The notes below the pieces were generated by a model. That model ran no database searches, had not been told where the DNA came from, and saw nothing but the letters and a program-made list of their open reading frames with translations. Below are positions 19,165-28,144 of a stretch of 64,000 nt of DNA, piece after piece. Positions within the stretch are counted from its first letter, which is position 1, and each line of letters starts with the position of its first letter. The stretch is from an uncultured Roseicyclus sp. (lineage in GTDB: Bacteria; Pseudomonadota; Alphaproteobacteria; Rhodobacterales; Rhodobacteraceae), in assembly GCA_947491935.1 (NCBI GenBank), contig CANLLF010000002.1, positions 806,001 through 870,000 of the forward strand, read 5' to 3'. The translations under genes and the position numbers were made by a program.

Positions 19165-22100
19165 CTACTCCGCGGCGATATTCTCAGGTGTGGTTGAAGA
19201 ACCGTCTGTTCTCCGACGTCCAAACAGCCTGACAAGTATGCCAGGCTTATTGTCTGTCATCGCCTGACGCTTCTCCTCGCGGCGTTCTTTGCGCAGGAAT
19301 GTGTGATAAAGCGCAGGCACGCCGATCAGCGTCAGGACAGATGCAAAACCCAAGCCCGCCATGATCGCCACGGCCATCGACGCGAAGAACGCATCCGAAA
19401 GCAGTGGCACCATGCCGAGGATCGTGGTGGCGGCGGCGAGGATCACAGGGCGCAACCGGCTGACGGAAGCGGATACGATTGCCTCCGATTGGGGCTTGCC
19501 CTCTTCGTCCTGCTGCGCGTCGATTTCCTCGACCAGAACAATTGCGTTCTTGATCAGCATTCCCGATAGGCTGAGCAGGCCAAGAAGAGCAGTGAAGCTG
19601 AAGGGAAGCCCGGTGAACAGGAGCCCAAGCCCAACCCCCGTCACGGCCATAGGTACTACTGTCCAGATCACCGCCGTCTGGCGGAGTTTACCAAACAGCA
19701 AGATCGTGATGAGCAGCATGGTGCCGAACGCGAGGGGCATCTGGCGTCCAAGGCTGGCTTGCGCGGTCGAGGCGCTTTCAAACTCTCCGCCCCATTCGAA
19801 ACTATAGCCTGCCGGCAACTCCATCGCCTCGATCGCCCCGCGCACCTGCGCAAACGCTTGCGGGGGCAGCACGTTCGGCACGGTGAACGCTTGTACGCTC
19901 ATCGTGTTCACCCGGTCGCGCCGTTGGATGAGCGTATCGCGGGGGACCACGTTGAACCCGTCGATGACCTGTGCCAGCGTCGTATAGCTGCCGGTGCTGG
20001 GGGCGTAGATCGGCTGGTCAAGCAATACCCCGTCACGAGTTTGTTCCACATCGGGCGTTCTGATCACGATCGGGATTAACCGGTCATACTCGCGGAAGGT
20101 GCCCGCACGTATGCCATCGGTCGCCAAGGCCACAGCCTGCGCCACGTCGGATCGCGAGATACCAAGCGCCTGCGCACGGTCGGTGGCATAGATGGGCTGT
20201 GTGACCAATTGTCGTTCGCGCCAGTCAATGCGCTCGACGGTCAAGAGGTCGGTTTCCGTCTCAAAAATGCGCTGCGCCTCCGCCGCGAGTTGGCGCAGGA
20301 GATCCGGGTTGGGACCAGACAGCCGCACCTCGACGTCCGCCCCAACGGGTGGGCCATAGATGATCTGCTGAACACGTGTTTCTGCCCAGGGAACAGCCGT
20401 GTCAGCGAATTCTGTCAGGGCGTCGCGAAGCGCCGGGATCTGCGTGGAATCCGCCACGCGGATAACGATTTGACCGTAGGACGGATTGGGATCGCCGGGC
20501 GTATAAGTCAGCAAGAACCGGGTCAAGCTTTGGCCGATTGTGGTAGTCACCGCCTCAACGTCATCACGCTCTAGCAACCAGGCTTCCAGGATCGCCAAGT
20601 CTTCGCTGACACTGGCAACAGAGCTGCCTTGGACGCCATTGTAATTAAGATAGACCAACGGCGTGGTCGCGGGCGGGAAGAATTGCTGCTTCACGCCACC
20701 CATCGCCCCCACCCCGGCCACCGTCGCTCCGATGAGGCAGATTATGACGAGCCAACGCACTCGCAAACTGAACTCCACCAGCTTGCCATAGGCACGGAAA
20801 AAGAACGTGTCATAGGGATCTTTCGCGTGTGCAGAAGTTTCCGTCTTAAAAAAGTAGCTGGCCAGAAGCGGGGTTACCGTGACCGCGATGATCCACGACA
20901 GCATGAGCGAGATACTGATCACCGCGAAAAGCGAGAACAGGAACTCGCCTGAACTATCCGGGCTAAGACCGATGCCCGCAAATGCCATGATGCCGATGAT
21001 CGTCGCGCCCAAGAGCGGGATTTGCGTACGACGCGCCACCTCGGCGGCGGCATCAAGAGCCTTCCGGCCACGCCGCATTTGCACCTGCATACCTTCCGCG
21101 ATCACGATGGCATTGTCGACGAGCATCCCCATCGCAATGATGAGTGCGCCAAGACTGATCCGTTCGACCTTGATGTCGAAAATATTCATAAAGAAGAAGG
21201 TGAAGCTCACAGTGAGAAGGAGCGATCCGCCCACCACGATCGCTGCGCGCCACCCCATGAAGAGCGCCAGGACCCCGATGACCACGCCAACGGACATTGC
21301 AAGGCTGCCAAGAAAGGCCTGGTTCGCTTCGTGCACGACCCGGTGCTGTTCGTAGATCGGCTCAAGCGAGACCCCCGCAGGCAACAAGGGCGTCAGCGCA
21401 GCCAACCGTTCCTCGACCCGCTGACCAACTGTGACGATGTTCTCTGACGTCAGCCCTGCAATGCCAATGGTGAATGCTTCCTGACCGTTGTGGCGAATGA
21501 TCTGTCTAGGGCTCTCCACACGGGCGCGGAAGACCTCAGCAACGTCTGTGAGGTTAATGACCTCGCCCTGAAACCCAAAGGTCAGTGAACTGATCTCGGA
21601 CACACTGTCATCAATGGCGGGTGCATCGACCCGCAGGTCACTTCGCGCATCATCGGCTGTCCCGGTCGGAACGATCGTGTTCGTGGACGCCACCGCACCG
21701 AGGATGACCTCCGGCGGAACTCCCAGTGCCGTAAGCGTCTCACCGGACGGTTCAACGAATATAGCCTCCTCAGGAAGCCCTATGATTTCTGCATTGGCGA
21801 CGCCATCGACGGCCAGCAACTCACGGCGCAAGAACGTACCGATTTCCCAGACATCTGCGTCTGAATAACCGGGGGCTGATACGGCGTAGAAAAGCCCGAA
21901 CACATCACCGAAGCTGTCATTTACGACCGGCGGCAAGGCGCCGTCCGGAAGGCTTGGTAGGGCGTCTGCGATCCGGTCGCGCATATCGTCCCAGACCTGA
22001 GGAAGCTCCGTACCATCATAGGTGTCCTGAATTGTCACCTCGATCACGGACAGGCCCGGCGTGTTGGCGGATGAGATGAAGTCAATCTCATCCATCTGCT

Positions 22101-22314
22101 GGATTTCCGCCTCCAGCACTTCAGAGACTTCGACCGCGACTTCCGCGGCAGTGGCACCGGGATAGGGCGTAATGACCAGCGCTGACTTTAATGTGAAGAC
22201 CGGGTCTTCAAGCTTGCCGACACTTAGATAGCCAGCGGCCCCACCGAAGAGACAAAAAAGGATCAGAAGCCACGTGTAGAGGGGCCGCTCAATGGCCAGA
22301 CGCGCGAATTGCAT
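19165..22314 (-). CDS. RND efflux transporter, permease subunit
   Basis: A 1049-residue inner-membrane pump of the AcrB/MexB superfamily. There is one N-terminal helix, a large periplasmic porter domain, helices 2-6 around residues 335-480, a second large loop and helices 8-12 near 870-1020. Membrane Asp residues that relay protons appear in 'LIIAMGMLVDNAIVI'. The C-terminus ends in a short polar tail. It pairs with the adaptor gene immediately upstream; no outer-membrane factor gene is in the operon, so a TolC supplied from elsewhere is assumed. Substrates are not predictable. Confidence 0.95.
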   Translation of the reverse strand: MQFARLAIERPLYTWLLILFCLFGGAAGYLSVGKLEDPVFTLKSALVITPYPGATAAEVAVEVSEVLEAEIQQMDEIDFISSANTPGLSVIEVTIQDTYDGTELPQVWDDMRDRIADALPSLPDGALPPVVNDSFGDVFGLFYAVSAPGYSDADVWEIGTFLRRELLAVDGVANAEIIGLPEEAIFVEPSGETLTALGVPPEVILGAVASTNTIVPTGTADDARSDLRVDAPAIDDSVSEISSLTFGFQGEVINLTDVAEVFRARVESPRQIIRHNGQEAFTIGIAGLTSENIVTVGQRVEERLAALTPLLPAGVSLEPIYEQHRVVHEANQAFLGSLAMSVGVVIGVLALFMGWRAAIVVGGSLLLTVSFTFFFMNIFDIKVERISLGALIIAMGMLVDNAIVIAEGMQVQMRRGRKALDAAAEVARRTQIPLLGATIIGIMAFAGIGLSPDSSGEFLFSLFAVISISLMLSWIIAVTVTPLLASYFFKTETSAHAKDPYDTFFFRAYGKLVEFSLRVRWLVIICLIGATVAGVGAMGGVKQQFFPPATTPLVYLNYNGVQGSSVASVSEDLAILEAWLLERDDVEAVTTTIGQSLTRFLLTYTPGDPNPSYGQIVIRVADSTQIPALRDALTEFADTAVPWAETRVQQIIYGPPVGADVEVRLSGPNPDLLRQLAAEAQRIFETETDLLTVERIDWRERQLVTQPIYATDRAQALGISRSDVAQAVALATDGIRAGTFREYDRLIPIVIRTPDVEQTRDGVLLDQPIYAPSTGSYTTLAQVIDGFNVVPRDTLIQRRDRVNTMSVQAFTVPNVLPPQAFAQVRGAIEAMELPAGYSFEWGGEFESASTAQASLGRQMPLAFGTMLLITILLFGKLRQTAVIWTVVPMAVTGVGLGLLFTGLPFSFTALLGLLSLSGMLIKNAIVLVEEIDAQQDEEGKPQSEAIVSASVSRLRPVILAAATTILGMVPLLSDAFFASMAVAIMAGLGFASVLTLIGVPALYHTFLRKERREEKRQAMTDNKPGILVRLFGRRRTDGSSTTPENIAAE

Positions 22315-22317
22315 GGA

Positions 22318-23412
22318 TCAATTCCCCTCGACAATCAGTCCGGTGTACCGGGCTAGCAGCGCGTCATCGGCAATCAAATGACCGCCCAGTTCGATGATCT
22401 CCGTACCCGGCTCAATTCCTGAAACCGCAAGCTCAACGCCGGTCGATGAGCGGACATCAACGGGGATGAACTCCGGTCGAAGCGCGCCATCTGTTTCCAG
22501 CAGGCCAATCACTGCAGTATCGCCATTCGGTCGCGTGATCACAGCCGTTGCTGGTAGTGGAATAGCGTCGTCTTGAATGCTGAGGCGCGCCGTAACGGTG
22601 ACAGTCTTCCCCGGTAATACCAAGCCGGAGACCTGCCCTTCCACGGCCAAAGAAATGGTGTAGCTCTGCCCAACCGAGCCAGTTTCGGCTTCGATCTCGC
22701 GGAAGGTTAGAACGGAGGGTTCAGTCTGCCCGGGCAGAATTGTCGAGAACTCGACAAGGGACGGATCGCCAATCATTGCCAGAATACGTTCCGGCAAATC
22801 AAACTCGACCCGCGTCTCGGACATATTGTGGAGCCGCACGATGGGCTGGCCCGGGGAGATGTTGGTAAACGTTGCAACCAATCGATCCGCGACGATCCCG
22901 TCAAAGGGTGCGGTAATCTGAGCGTCGGCCAACGCCTCACGCGCATCCTGCAAGGCAACCTCCGCCAAGTCCCGGGCCGTCTCCGCATCTTGTACCTGAA
23001 CTTCGGATGAAACGTTGCGCTGCGCCAGGGTCTGGAAGCGCTCCAAATCCCGCTCCGCTTGCGCCAGATTCAATTCAGCCCGCTCAACGGTTCGCTCAAA
23101 CGCTCCTAGGTCCAAGCCGGCGATCTGCTCCCCTTCTTCAATAAACGAGCCGCGCGGGGCGTTCAGAACGGACAGATAGCCGGGAACCTCGAAGGACAGA
23201 TCGGCAGTTTCCAAAGCTGCAATGCGCCCGAAGAATTGCCGCTCGTGCGTTGCGTCCGGCGCCTCGACAATCATCGTACGTACAAAAACCGGCGCAGTTG
23301 GGGTCGCTTCCGGAGCGGGTTCAGGCGTAACCTCCTGCGCAAAGCCAGCACCGAGCGATAACCAGACAAGGGCTGCCGCAGCCCCTGCAATCCGGATTAC
23401 TTGCTTCATCAT
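22318..23412 (-). CDS. RND efflux periplasmic adaptor subunit
   Basis: A 364-residue membrane fusion protein (AcrA/MexA class). A signal peptide (about 1-25) precedes a lipoyl-like half-motif 'LSFEVPGYLSVLNAPRGSFI', a coiled-coil hairpin (about 105-165), the second lipoyl half 'ITAPFDGIVADRL' and beta-barrel and membrane-proximal domains. AGGAG lies 6 bases before the first of two ATGs (23412, 23409). It is 3 bases ahead of the pump gene and divergent from tetR, with a palindrome in the 67-base gap. Confidence 0.95.
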   Translation of the reverse strand: MMKQVIRIAGAAAALVWLSLGAGFAQEVTPEPAPEATPTAPVFVRTMIVEAPDATHERQFFGRIAALETADLSFEVPGYLSVLNAPRGSFIEEGEQIAGLDLGAFERTVERAELNLAQAERDLERFQTLAQRNVSSEVQVQDAETARDLAEVALQDAREALADAQITAPFDGIVADRLVATFTNISPGQPIVRLHNMSETRVEFDLPERILAMIGDPSLVEFSTILPGQTEPSVLTFREIEAETGSVGQSYTISLAVEGQVSGLVLPGKTVTVTARLSIQDDAIPLPATAVITRPNGDTAVIGLLETDGALRPEFIPVDVRSSTGVELAVSGIEPGTEIIELGGHLIADDALLARYTGLIVEGN

Positions 23413-23432
23413 CGTTGGCTCCTAAGTACTTA

Positions 23433-23446
23433 ACCGACCGTTCGGT
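23433..23446. promoter_or_regulatory. Palindromic TetR-type operator candidate
   Basis: ACCGA-CCGT-TCGGT is a perfect 5+5 base inverted repeat in the short divergent gap between the RND adaptor and tetR genes. TetR repressors usually bind such palindromes and repress both directions. The site is inferred from position and symmetry. Confidence 0.65.
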
Positions 23447-23479
23447 AGGGAGGTAGAATTGGAATTGAAAGAGTCAACG

Positions 23480-24100
23480 ATGAAATCCGATCAAGACGTC
23501 GGTGAAACCAGACGCGAAGAAATCATGCGGATTTCAACCAGGTTGTTCTTGGAAAACGGTTTCGCCGGAACCTCGATGAGCAAGGTCGCCGCGGCGTGTG
23601 ATATGACTAAGGCGAGCCTCTATCACCATTTCTCAGGGAAGGACGCGCTCTTCAGTGCTTGCGTGACCCATGGCTATGCGCCTGCCCTCGACCATCTGCG
23701 CACACTTGAAAATGATCCGACCCTTCATCCGGCTGAACGGCTGCGCGCGGTTATCAAGGTCCTCTACGAGACGACCATTCACTCGGAAGTCGGCCAGATG
23801 TCACCATTGATTGCCGAAGTCTCGCGCGCGTTTCCCAACGTGGCGCGCTCCTTTCATGGTGATTACATCGCGCCGCAGCAGGCGATCGTCTGGCGCATCG
23901 TGGAAGACGGAATTCAGAAGAAGGCGTTGCGCGCGGTCGACCAGAAGGCCTTCTTTCATCTTCTTTTCGGCCCCATCGTCACACTGTCTTTGTCGCGCGA
24001 GATGTTCACCAGCTTCGACGATCTTGACGACCATTTTCCGGTTGAAGTGCTAAGAGATGCACATATCGCAGCCATGCTTGAGCACCTTCACGCAAGATGA
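23480..24100 (+). CDS. TetR/AcrR-family repressor of the RND operon
   Basis: A 206-residue regulator. The N-terminal HTH is clear: 'RREEIMRISTRLFLENGFAG', then 'MSKVAAACDMTKASLYHHF' and 'SGKDALFSACV'. The C-terminal ligand domain is of the AefR/TetR_C type. It is divergent from the efflux operon and most likely represses it until a pump substrate binds. Start at ATG 23480; an upstream TTG at 23459 would add seven residues with no better ribosome site. Confidence 0.92.
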   Translation: MKSDQDVGETRREEIMRISTRLFLENGFAGTSMSKVAAACDMTKASLYHHFSGKDALFSACVTHGYAPALDHLRTLENDPTLHPAERLRAVIKVLYETTIHSEVGQMSPLIAEVSRAFPNVARSFHGDYIAPQQAIVWRIVEDGIQKKALRAVDQKAFFHLLFGPIVTLSLSREMFTSFDDLDDHFPVEVLRDAHIAAMLEHLHAR

Positions 24101-24144
24101 GGCACCCGTATGGGTGACAGCGAAATCCTGTTGCCCCGCCCCGT

Positions 24145-24467
24145 TCATGCAACCAAAGACTGATCGCGCCCGTGCGGCTGGTCGAAGGTCATCTCCGGCC
24201 CTCCAGCGACGACCCGGCTGGGATTGATCCAATCGTGGCTCGCATAACAGTGCGGAATGATGAGATCGTGCCGAAAGGGTTCTGTGATCTCGGGCAATTG
24301 GTGCAAATCGCGCAGCCAGCCCGTCCGATTAAGATAGTCGATCAACCGACGGCGGTTGCATTTGAAGTGCCCGTGATAGACATGATGGAAGCGCACCACG
24401 AGGTGAAGAGCCGCCAATCGGCTTCGGTGAGCGTGTCGCACCACTTGCCTTCAATCATAACGCCCAT
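24145..24467 (-). pseudogene. Glutathionyl-hydroquinone reductase remnant
   Basis: The start (24467, with AGGAG upstream) reads 'MGVMIEGKW' like the N-terminus of ECM4/YqjG-type glutathione S-transferases. It then jumps directly into the C-terminal domain: 'TEADWRLFT', and in another frame 'VRFHHVYHGHFKCNRRRLID' and 'YASHDWINPS', ending 'QPHGRD'. About two thirds of the protein, including the Cys-containing thioredoxin-like domain, is deleted and there is at least one frameshift. The enzyme cannot work. It is convergent with tetR. Confidence 0.82.
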
Positions 24468-24745
24468 CAGTGTCTCCTTAATCTGTTTGACCACGCATTG
24501 CGTTTTTGCAATTCATTGCAGAATTGATGGACAAAGCTCGGTAACTGGACCTTGATCTCTATGTTCCTAATGTCGGCTTTGTTGCGCAATCTGTCAGTTC
24601 GCCCACCATCTGATTTCGCGGTTGCGGCGAATGTCGGCAATGCGGGTTGCGACTGCAGTATCGCGACCAGTCGTTAGACGGCAGGTTTGGGCCGACCTAC
24701 GACATATTCTGAAGCCGTCGGTTGGCGACAGATCGGACAACGCTG
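24468..24745. repeat. Gene-free gap with a repeated 18-base element
   Basis: No gene is supported. Bases 24630-24647 (AATGTCGGCAATGCGGGT) recur exactly at 30190-30207, in front of the truncated gene there. The flanks also resemble pieces of the dispersed repeat (GCGGTTGCGGCGAATG and a GACGGCAGG block). Confidence 0.5.
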
Positions 24746-25219
24746 TCATACTGTCTCAAGACGGAATTTGAGGAACTTCTCGCCATCGTACTCGATCTGG
24801 CCAACCGGCTTTGCACCCAGTCTACCGAGCGCCCCCAGGTTTTTGCGGGACGGCGGCAACAGAAAGGTCACAAATGGAATGCGGTCGTCCGCCATCGCAA
24901 AATCAATTGCCTTCATTGCAATGCGCCGCCCGAGGCCGAACGAATCCGGTCGTAGGACGAGCCCGAAATCCCACTCTTTGCCTTCCTTTTGAAAACCACC
25001 CCATCCGACATATGTGTCGTCGGCAAGAAACGCCCAATGTCCAAGACCGTCCCTGGCCCAGGATTCTTCCTTCTTGGCGACAAACCCGGCCGCGACATTG
25101 ACATCCCACGCGGACGTCAAAAGCGGCATGTGCTCAGCGACCCGAGGGTCGGACATGTGATCTGCAATCTCGGCGGGCTCAACTTCGGTGAGCCTTGCGA
25201 ATGTGATGTCGTTTGTCAC
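24746..25219 (-). CDS. GNAT-family N-acetyltransferase
   Basis: A 157-residue acetyltransferase-like protein of the RimJ/RimL-like GNAT type. Visible are 'HWAFLADDTYVGWGGFQ' (beta4), 'RPDSFGLGRRIAMKAIDFAM' (acetyl-CoA loop and helix) and a C-terminal strand. GTG 25219 is chosen because AAGGAGG lies 8 bases upstream; the open frame continues 32 codons further but without such a site. The substrate is unknown. Confidence 0.8.
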   Translation of the reverse strand: MTNDITFARLTEVEPAEIADHMSDPRVAEHMPLLTSAWDVNVAAGFVAKKEESWARDGLGHWAFLADDTYVGWGGFQKEGKEWDFGLVLRPDSFGLGRRIAMKAIDFAMADDRIPFVTFLLPPSRKNLGALGRLGAKPVGQIEYDGEKFLKFRLETV

Positions 25220-25347
25220 GGTCGCCTCCTTTGGCGTCCATTTGCGGCCTTCCCAGATTATGCACGGCACTTTTCCGGTCGAGTTGAGGGTGAGGCCCAG
25301 ATTTCCGAGTCTCACCTACTTGGTAACGGTGTCCGGGCAAGCCTCCG

Positions 25348-25794
25348 TCAATGCTTTGACTTCTGAATCCGGTTCCAAAGATTGATAATGCTGATGTCTG
25401 CTGTGATGACCGAGATCTCTTCATCGGAGTAGTGCTTTCGCAAATCCTGCCGGAGGTCCGACAGATCCCTATCCCGATCAAGGTAGGTCAGCGCTTCGGT
25501 CCAGGCGAGGACCGCTTGTTCGGCCGGCGAGAAATGGTCCACCTCGCGCCAGACAACGAGTGTATCCAGCTTTAATTGTGGAACACCTGATTTGCGTGCT
25601 TGGTTGAGATGCATGGCCACACAGTAGGCGCATTGATTGATTTGAGACGCCCGAAGCTCGATCAGCACCGACAGGGCATGATCTAGGCCATGACTGGCCA
25701 TCAATGCATGGGTATGGCCGAGGTGCCCGAATATCTCCGGCTGGTTCTTCTCGTGCGTGAGTAGAGGGTCGGTATCAGTCATTGATTTTTCCAT
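25348..25794 (-). CDS. Carboxymuconolactone decarboxylase/AhpD-like protein
   Basis: A 148-residue protein of the AhpD-like alkylhydroperoxidase family. The active-site pattern CxxCxxxH is present (C55, C58, H62) within 'RASQINQCAYCVAMHLNQAR'. Such proteins reduce peroxides or act as thiol oxidoreductases. It is the third gene of a small operon with two membrane proteins, divergent from an HxlR regulator that often senses quinones or aldehydes, so a redox-stress role is plausible. Confidence 0.92.
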   Translation of the reverse strand: MEKSMTDTDPLLTHEKNQPEIFGHLGHTHALMASHGLDHALSVLIELRASQINQCAYCVAMHLNQARKSGVPQLKLDTLVVWREVDHFSPAEQAVLAWTEALTYLDRDRDLSDLRQDLRKHYSDEEISVITADISIINLWNRIQKSKH

Positions 25795-25806
25795 TGCTGG
25801 TTGGGG

Positions 25807-26217
25807 TTAGGTGTAGTGCGCAGCACCGGCAGGCAGTGCCGCTTTCCATCGCCAAGCCATGACAACGATGGCTGACATCGCGATGAGTTGAAGTGCGAGG
25901 TGGTAGGCGTCATCCAGATCGATGGGTGCGGGCGGGATCATGGTGATCGTCGTGACAAGCGCCGCGACGAATGTGAGCGGTCGGGCGAAGTGACGCTCCA
26001 GCATAAGTGACAGCGGCACCATGGAAATTGGCACCGAGACCACGACACCGCCGATCAACATCAATTCCGGCGTGATCTCCATGCCGTTGAACTGGCCCGT
26101 CATGATAGTTTCGAAGAAACCGGGCATCACGATCTGGTGGAGATCGCGAAAGATGATGTTGAGCAGAATGAACAGCCAAAGGGCCGAGAGTTGGATGTGA
26201 GTGTCCACAGGTCGCAT
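25807..26217 (-). CDS. Small membrane protein, DUF6326-like
   Basis: A 136-residue protein with four hydrophobic segments (about 9-25, 53-72, 80-95, 108-122). 'LSALWLFILLNIIFRDLHQI' resembles DUF6326 family proteins, whose function is unknown. It lies between another small membrane protein and an AhpD-like gene and 12 bases before the latter. Start at 26217 is the first Met giving a normal N-terminus; the longer open frame upstream is not protein-like. Confidence 0.7.
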   Translation of the reverse strand: MRPVDTHIQLSALWLFILLNIIFRDLHQIVMPGFFETIMTGQFNGMEITPELMLIGGVVVSVPISMVPLSLMLERHFARPLTFVAALVTTITMIPPAPIDLDDAYHLALQLIAMSAIVVMAWRWKAALPAGAAHYT

Positions 26218-26324
26218 AGGTGTAGTCTTTCTTTTGTTTGGAGAAGGGAGGACGGCGGCCAGTGACCGCAGGCTTGAACCATCTGGCCTTGGACGCGGTT
26301 TGCGCGATAGAAGCGCTCTTTTCG

Positions 26325-26714
26325 CTATCCGGAGAGAACCGGTTGAATGGCAGCCATTGGACTCAGTGCTGCCCAGACAAGAAGAAGACCAAGCGTGCCA
26401 AAAATGGTGGCAAAAGCCCGTGACGATGCGGCCGGAGCAAAGGCGAGAATTCCCGCAGCACCCACATTGGACACGATACCCATCAGGACTGCCGCCCAGG
26501 GAAACACGGCGTTCATGCTTTGCCAAAGCCCCACGCCGTAGCCGACCAGCAAGGCTGTAGCTGCCATTCCATAAAGCCGGAAAAGAACCGCCGACGCAGC
26601 GGAGACGCCGGTCATGGTCTCGAGCCGGTGCCGCGGCAAAAGCAGGAATGGCCCTGTCACGAAAACAACTGTGACCATGATCTTCGCTGTAAGAATCAAC
26701 GATATTGCAGACAT
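26325..26714 (-). CDS. Small four-helix membrane protein
   Basis: A 129-residue hydrophobic protein with four predicted membrane helices (about 4-26, 36-60, 70-92, 98-120). It opens 'MSAISLILTAKIMVTVVFV' and belongs to no family I can name. It is the first gene of the HxlR-divergent operon (then DUF6326-like, then AhpD-like). The start at 26714 lies in the 52-base divergent gap. Confidence 0.65.
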   Translation of the reverse strand: MSAISLILTAKIMVTVVFVTGPFLLLPRHRLETMTGVSAASAVLFRLYGMAATALLVGYGVGLWQSMNAVFPWAAVLMGIVSNVGAAGILAFAPAASSRAFATIFGTLGLLLVWAALSPMAAIQPVLSG

Positions 26715-26766
26715 AATCTGAAACCTTATTGTGAACTCAGGTTGCGAATATAGGAGCTGAAACCGA

Positions 26767-27231
26767 ATGTCAAACTCAGAAAGCGCATATCGTCGGCAAT
26801 CCCCCGTTCCCATAGACAAGTGCGGGGCAGCTCTGGCGACCGACATCATGTCGGACCGTTGGACAATTCTGATTATGCGCGAGGCGTTTTATGGTGTGAT
26901 GCGGTACGATGACTTCCGCGCAGACATCGGTATACCGCGATCCGTGTTGACAGACCGTCTCAAGCGTCTGGTCGACGCCAAGATGCTCAAGCGCATTCCC
27001 TACCGCGAAGGCAATTCTCGAACCAGGTACGGATATGCGCTTACAGAAATCGGTGTGAGCTTTGGTCTGCCCCTACTTGCTTTGATGGCTTGGGGGGACA
27101 CGCACTTTGCGGAACAGGGAAGCGCGATATCGATCGTCGATCGGTCAACTGGAGAGAAATTGAAGGTCGCTTTGGTGCCCGAAGAAACGCCTGAAGTCAG
27201 TATAAGCGGCGTGAAGATTGTTCCGAACTAG
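26767..27231 (+). CDS. HxlR-family transcriptional regulator
   Basis: A 154-residue winged-helix regulator. The HxlR signature is plain: 'DIMSDRWTILIMREAFYG', 'RYDDFRADIGIPRSVLTDRL' and 'LVDAKMLKRIPYREG', then a C-terminal extension of about 50 residues. It has one Cys (C19) near the N-terminus, which in some HxlR members senses electrophiles. It is divergent from the membrane protein-AhpD operon and is the likely regulator of it. Confidence 0.92.
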   Translation: MSNSESAYRRQSPVPIDKCGAALATDIMSDRWTILIMREAFYGVMRYDDFRADIGIPRSVLTDRLKRLVDAKMLKRIPYREGNSRTRYGYALTEIGVSFGLPLLALMAWGDTHFAEQGSAISIVDRSTGEKLKVALVPEETPEVSISGVKIVPN

Positions 27232-27390
27232 GCCGAACGAACAGAGTTGATCCGTCACAGGGCGAGCTGCAAGTGCGAAGTCGTCTCATGCAAGTACGCC
27301 TCATCGCGAGGCGGCAATGGCGCACATCCTCAAAGCGCCATTCCACGTGAGTGTCTGTTTTGTCCTGCGAGCTGTGGCTTAGCTGCGCAA

Positions 27391-27477
27391 GGTTTCGTAC
27401 CTGCGGCGAATGGCTGGTTCGACGAGCCGCACCGCAGCATTCGACACCCAAAACGGACGGCAGCTTAGGGCCGTCCT
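27391..27477 (-). repeat. Dispersed intergenic hairpin repeat, copy D (reverse)
   Basis: Reads 'CTGCGGCGAATGGCTGGTTC', then 'GAGCCGCACCGCAGCATTC', then GGACGGC-AGCTTAGG-GCCGTCC, a perfect 7-base stem. Order and orientation mirror copy A. It lies in the 295-base gap between hxlR and the SRPBCC pseudogene. Confidence 0.65.
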
Positions 27478-27526
27478 CACACCCACAGCAAACGCGCTCG
27501 CACGGCCTCGTGCCATTGAGCTATCA

Positions 27527-28089
27527 CTATTGGCCTTGGATCTTTGCCTTAAGCTCGGCGTTGAATGTTTGATACATCGGAAGCGGTTGAGACACGAAGT
27601 TCGCCGCGTAGGGATTGCCCACGATTTCGTCTGATTGCACGAAGAGCGTCTGATCACCACAAGCCTCAACCCGGTAGAGATGGTTGTCATGACCGCCACC
27701 AATTTCGTCGGGGAAGGGGTCCGACCAACCAATCACGCTGCCCTCCTGGTAGATCAGGGTGTGGGGGATCGTCATGACGTGGGGCTCGCCATCCTCGGTG
27801 GTGCCAAAGATGAAGGTGATCGTCACGTTTCCTCCGTCTTCGATGTCCCCGGTCATGCCCTGAAGGGTGCCGGAGCTCCAACGCGCCGTGGCGTCGAAAT
27901 CGGTCAGCGTGGCCCAGACCTCAGCGGGGCGGCGTCGATCAGCACGGATAGTTCCACCGTTGCGTGGGCGGCGCTCAGCTGCGCGATGCTGCCGTGCATC
28001 AAGGTCGCATCGCAGGACGTTTCGGCCGAAAGTGACGTAGCGATGGCCCCGGCAAAGGCGCTCGTGGCGAAGAACATAGAACGCTTCAT
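27527..28089 (-). pseudogene. Exported SRPBCC-family protein, frameshifted
   Basis: The first frame starts at 28089 (GGAGTGATC upstream) with a signal peptide (MKRSMFFATSAFAGAIATS, ending SLSA). It runs to 'VLIDAAPL', where it meets a stop after a few codons. The second frame continues 'EVWATLTDFDATARW' and 'GTLQGMTGDIEDG' to 27527, the normal SRPBCC/START-like fold. Restoring one G near 27924-27930 would rejoin them into a protein of about 187 residues. A recent frameshift or sequencing indel. Confidence 0.85.
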
Positions 28090-28144
28090 GATCACTCCAT
28101 GGGTTTCGAGATCGGATGGTTTGAACGAGACGCGGCGACGGCGA

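Noticed and set aside
27391-27477. Rho-independent terminator between hxlR and the SRPBCC gene
   Set aside because: The 7-base stem is part of the dispersed repeat and is not followed by a T-run.
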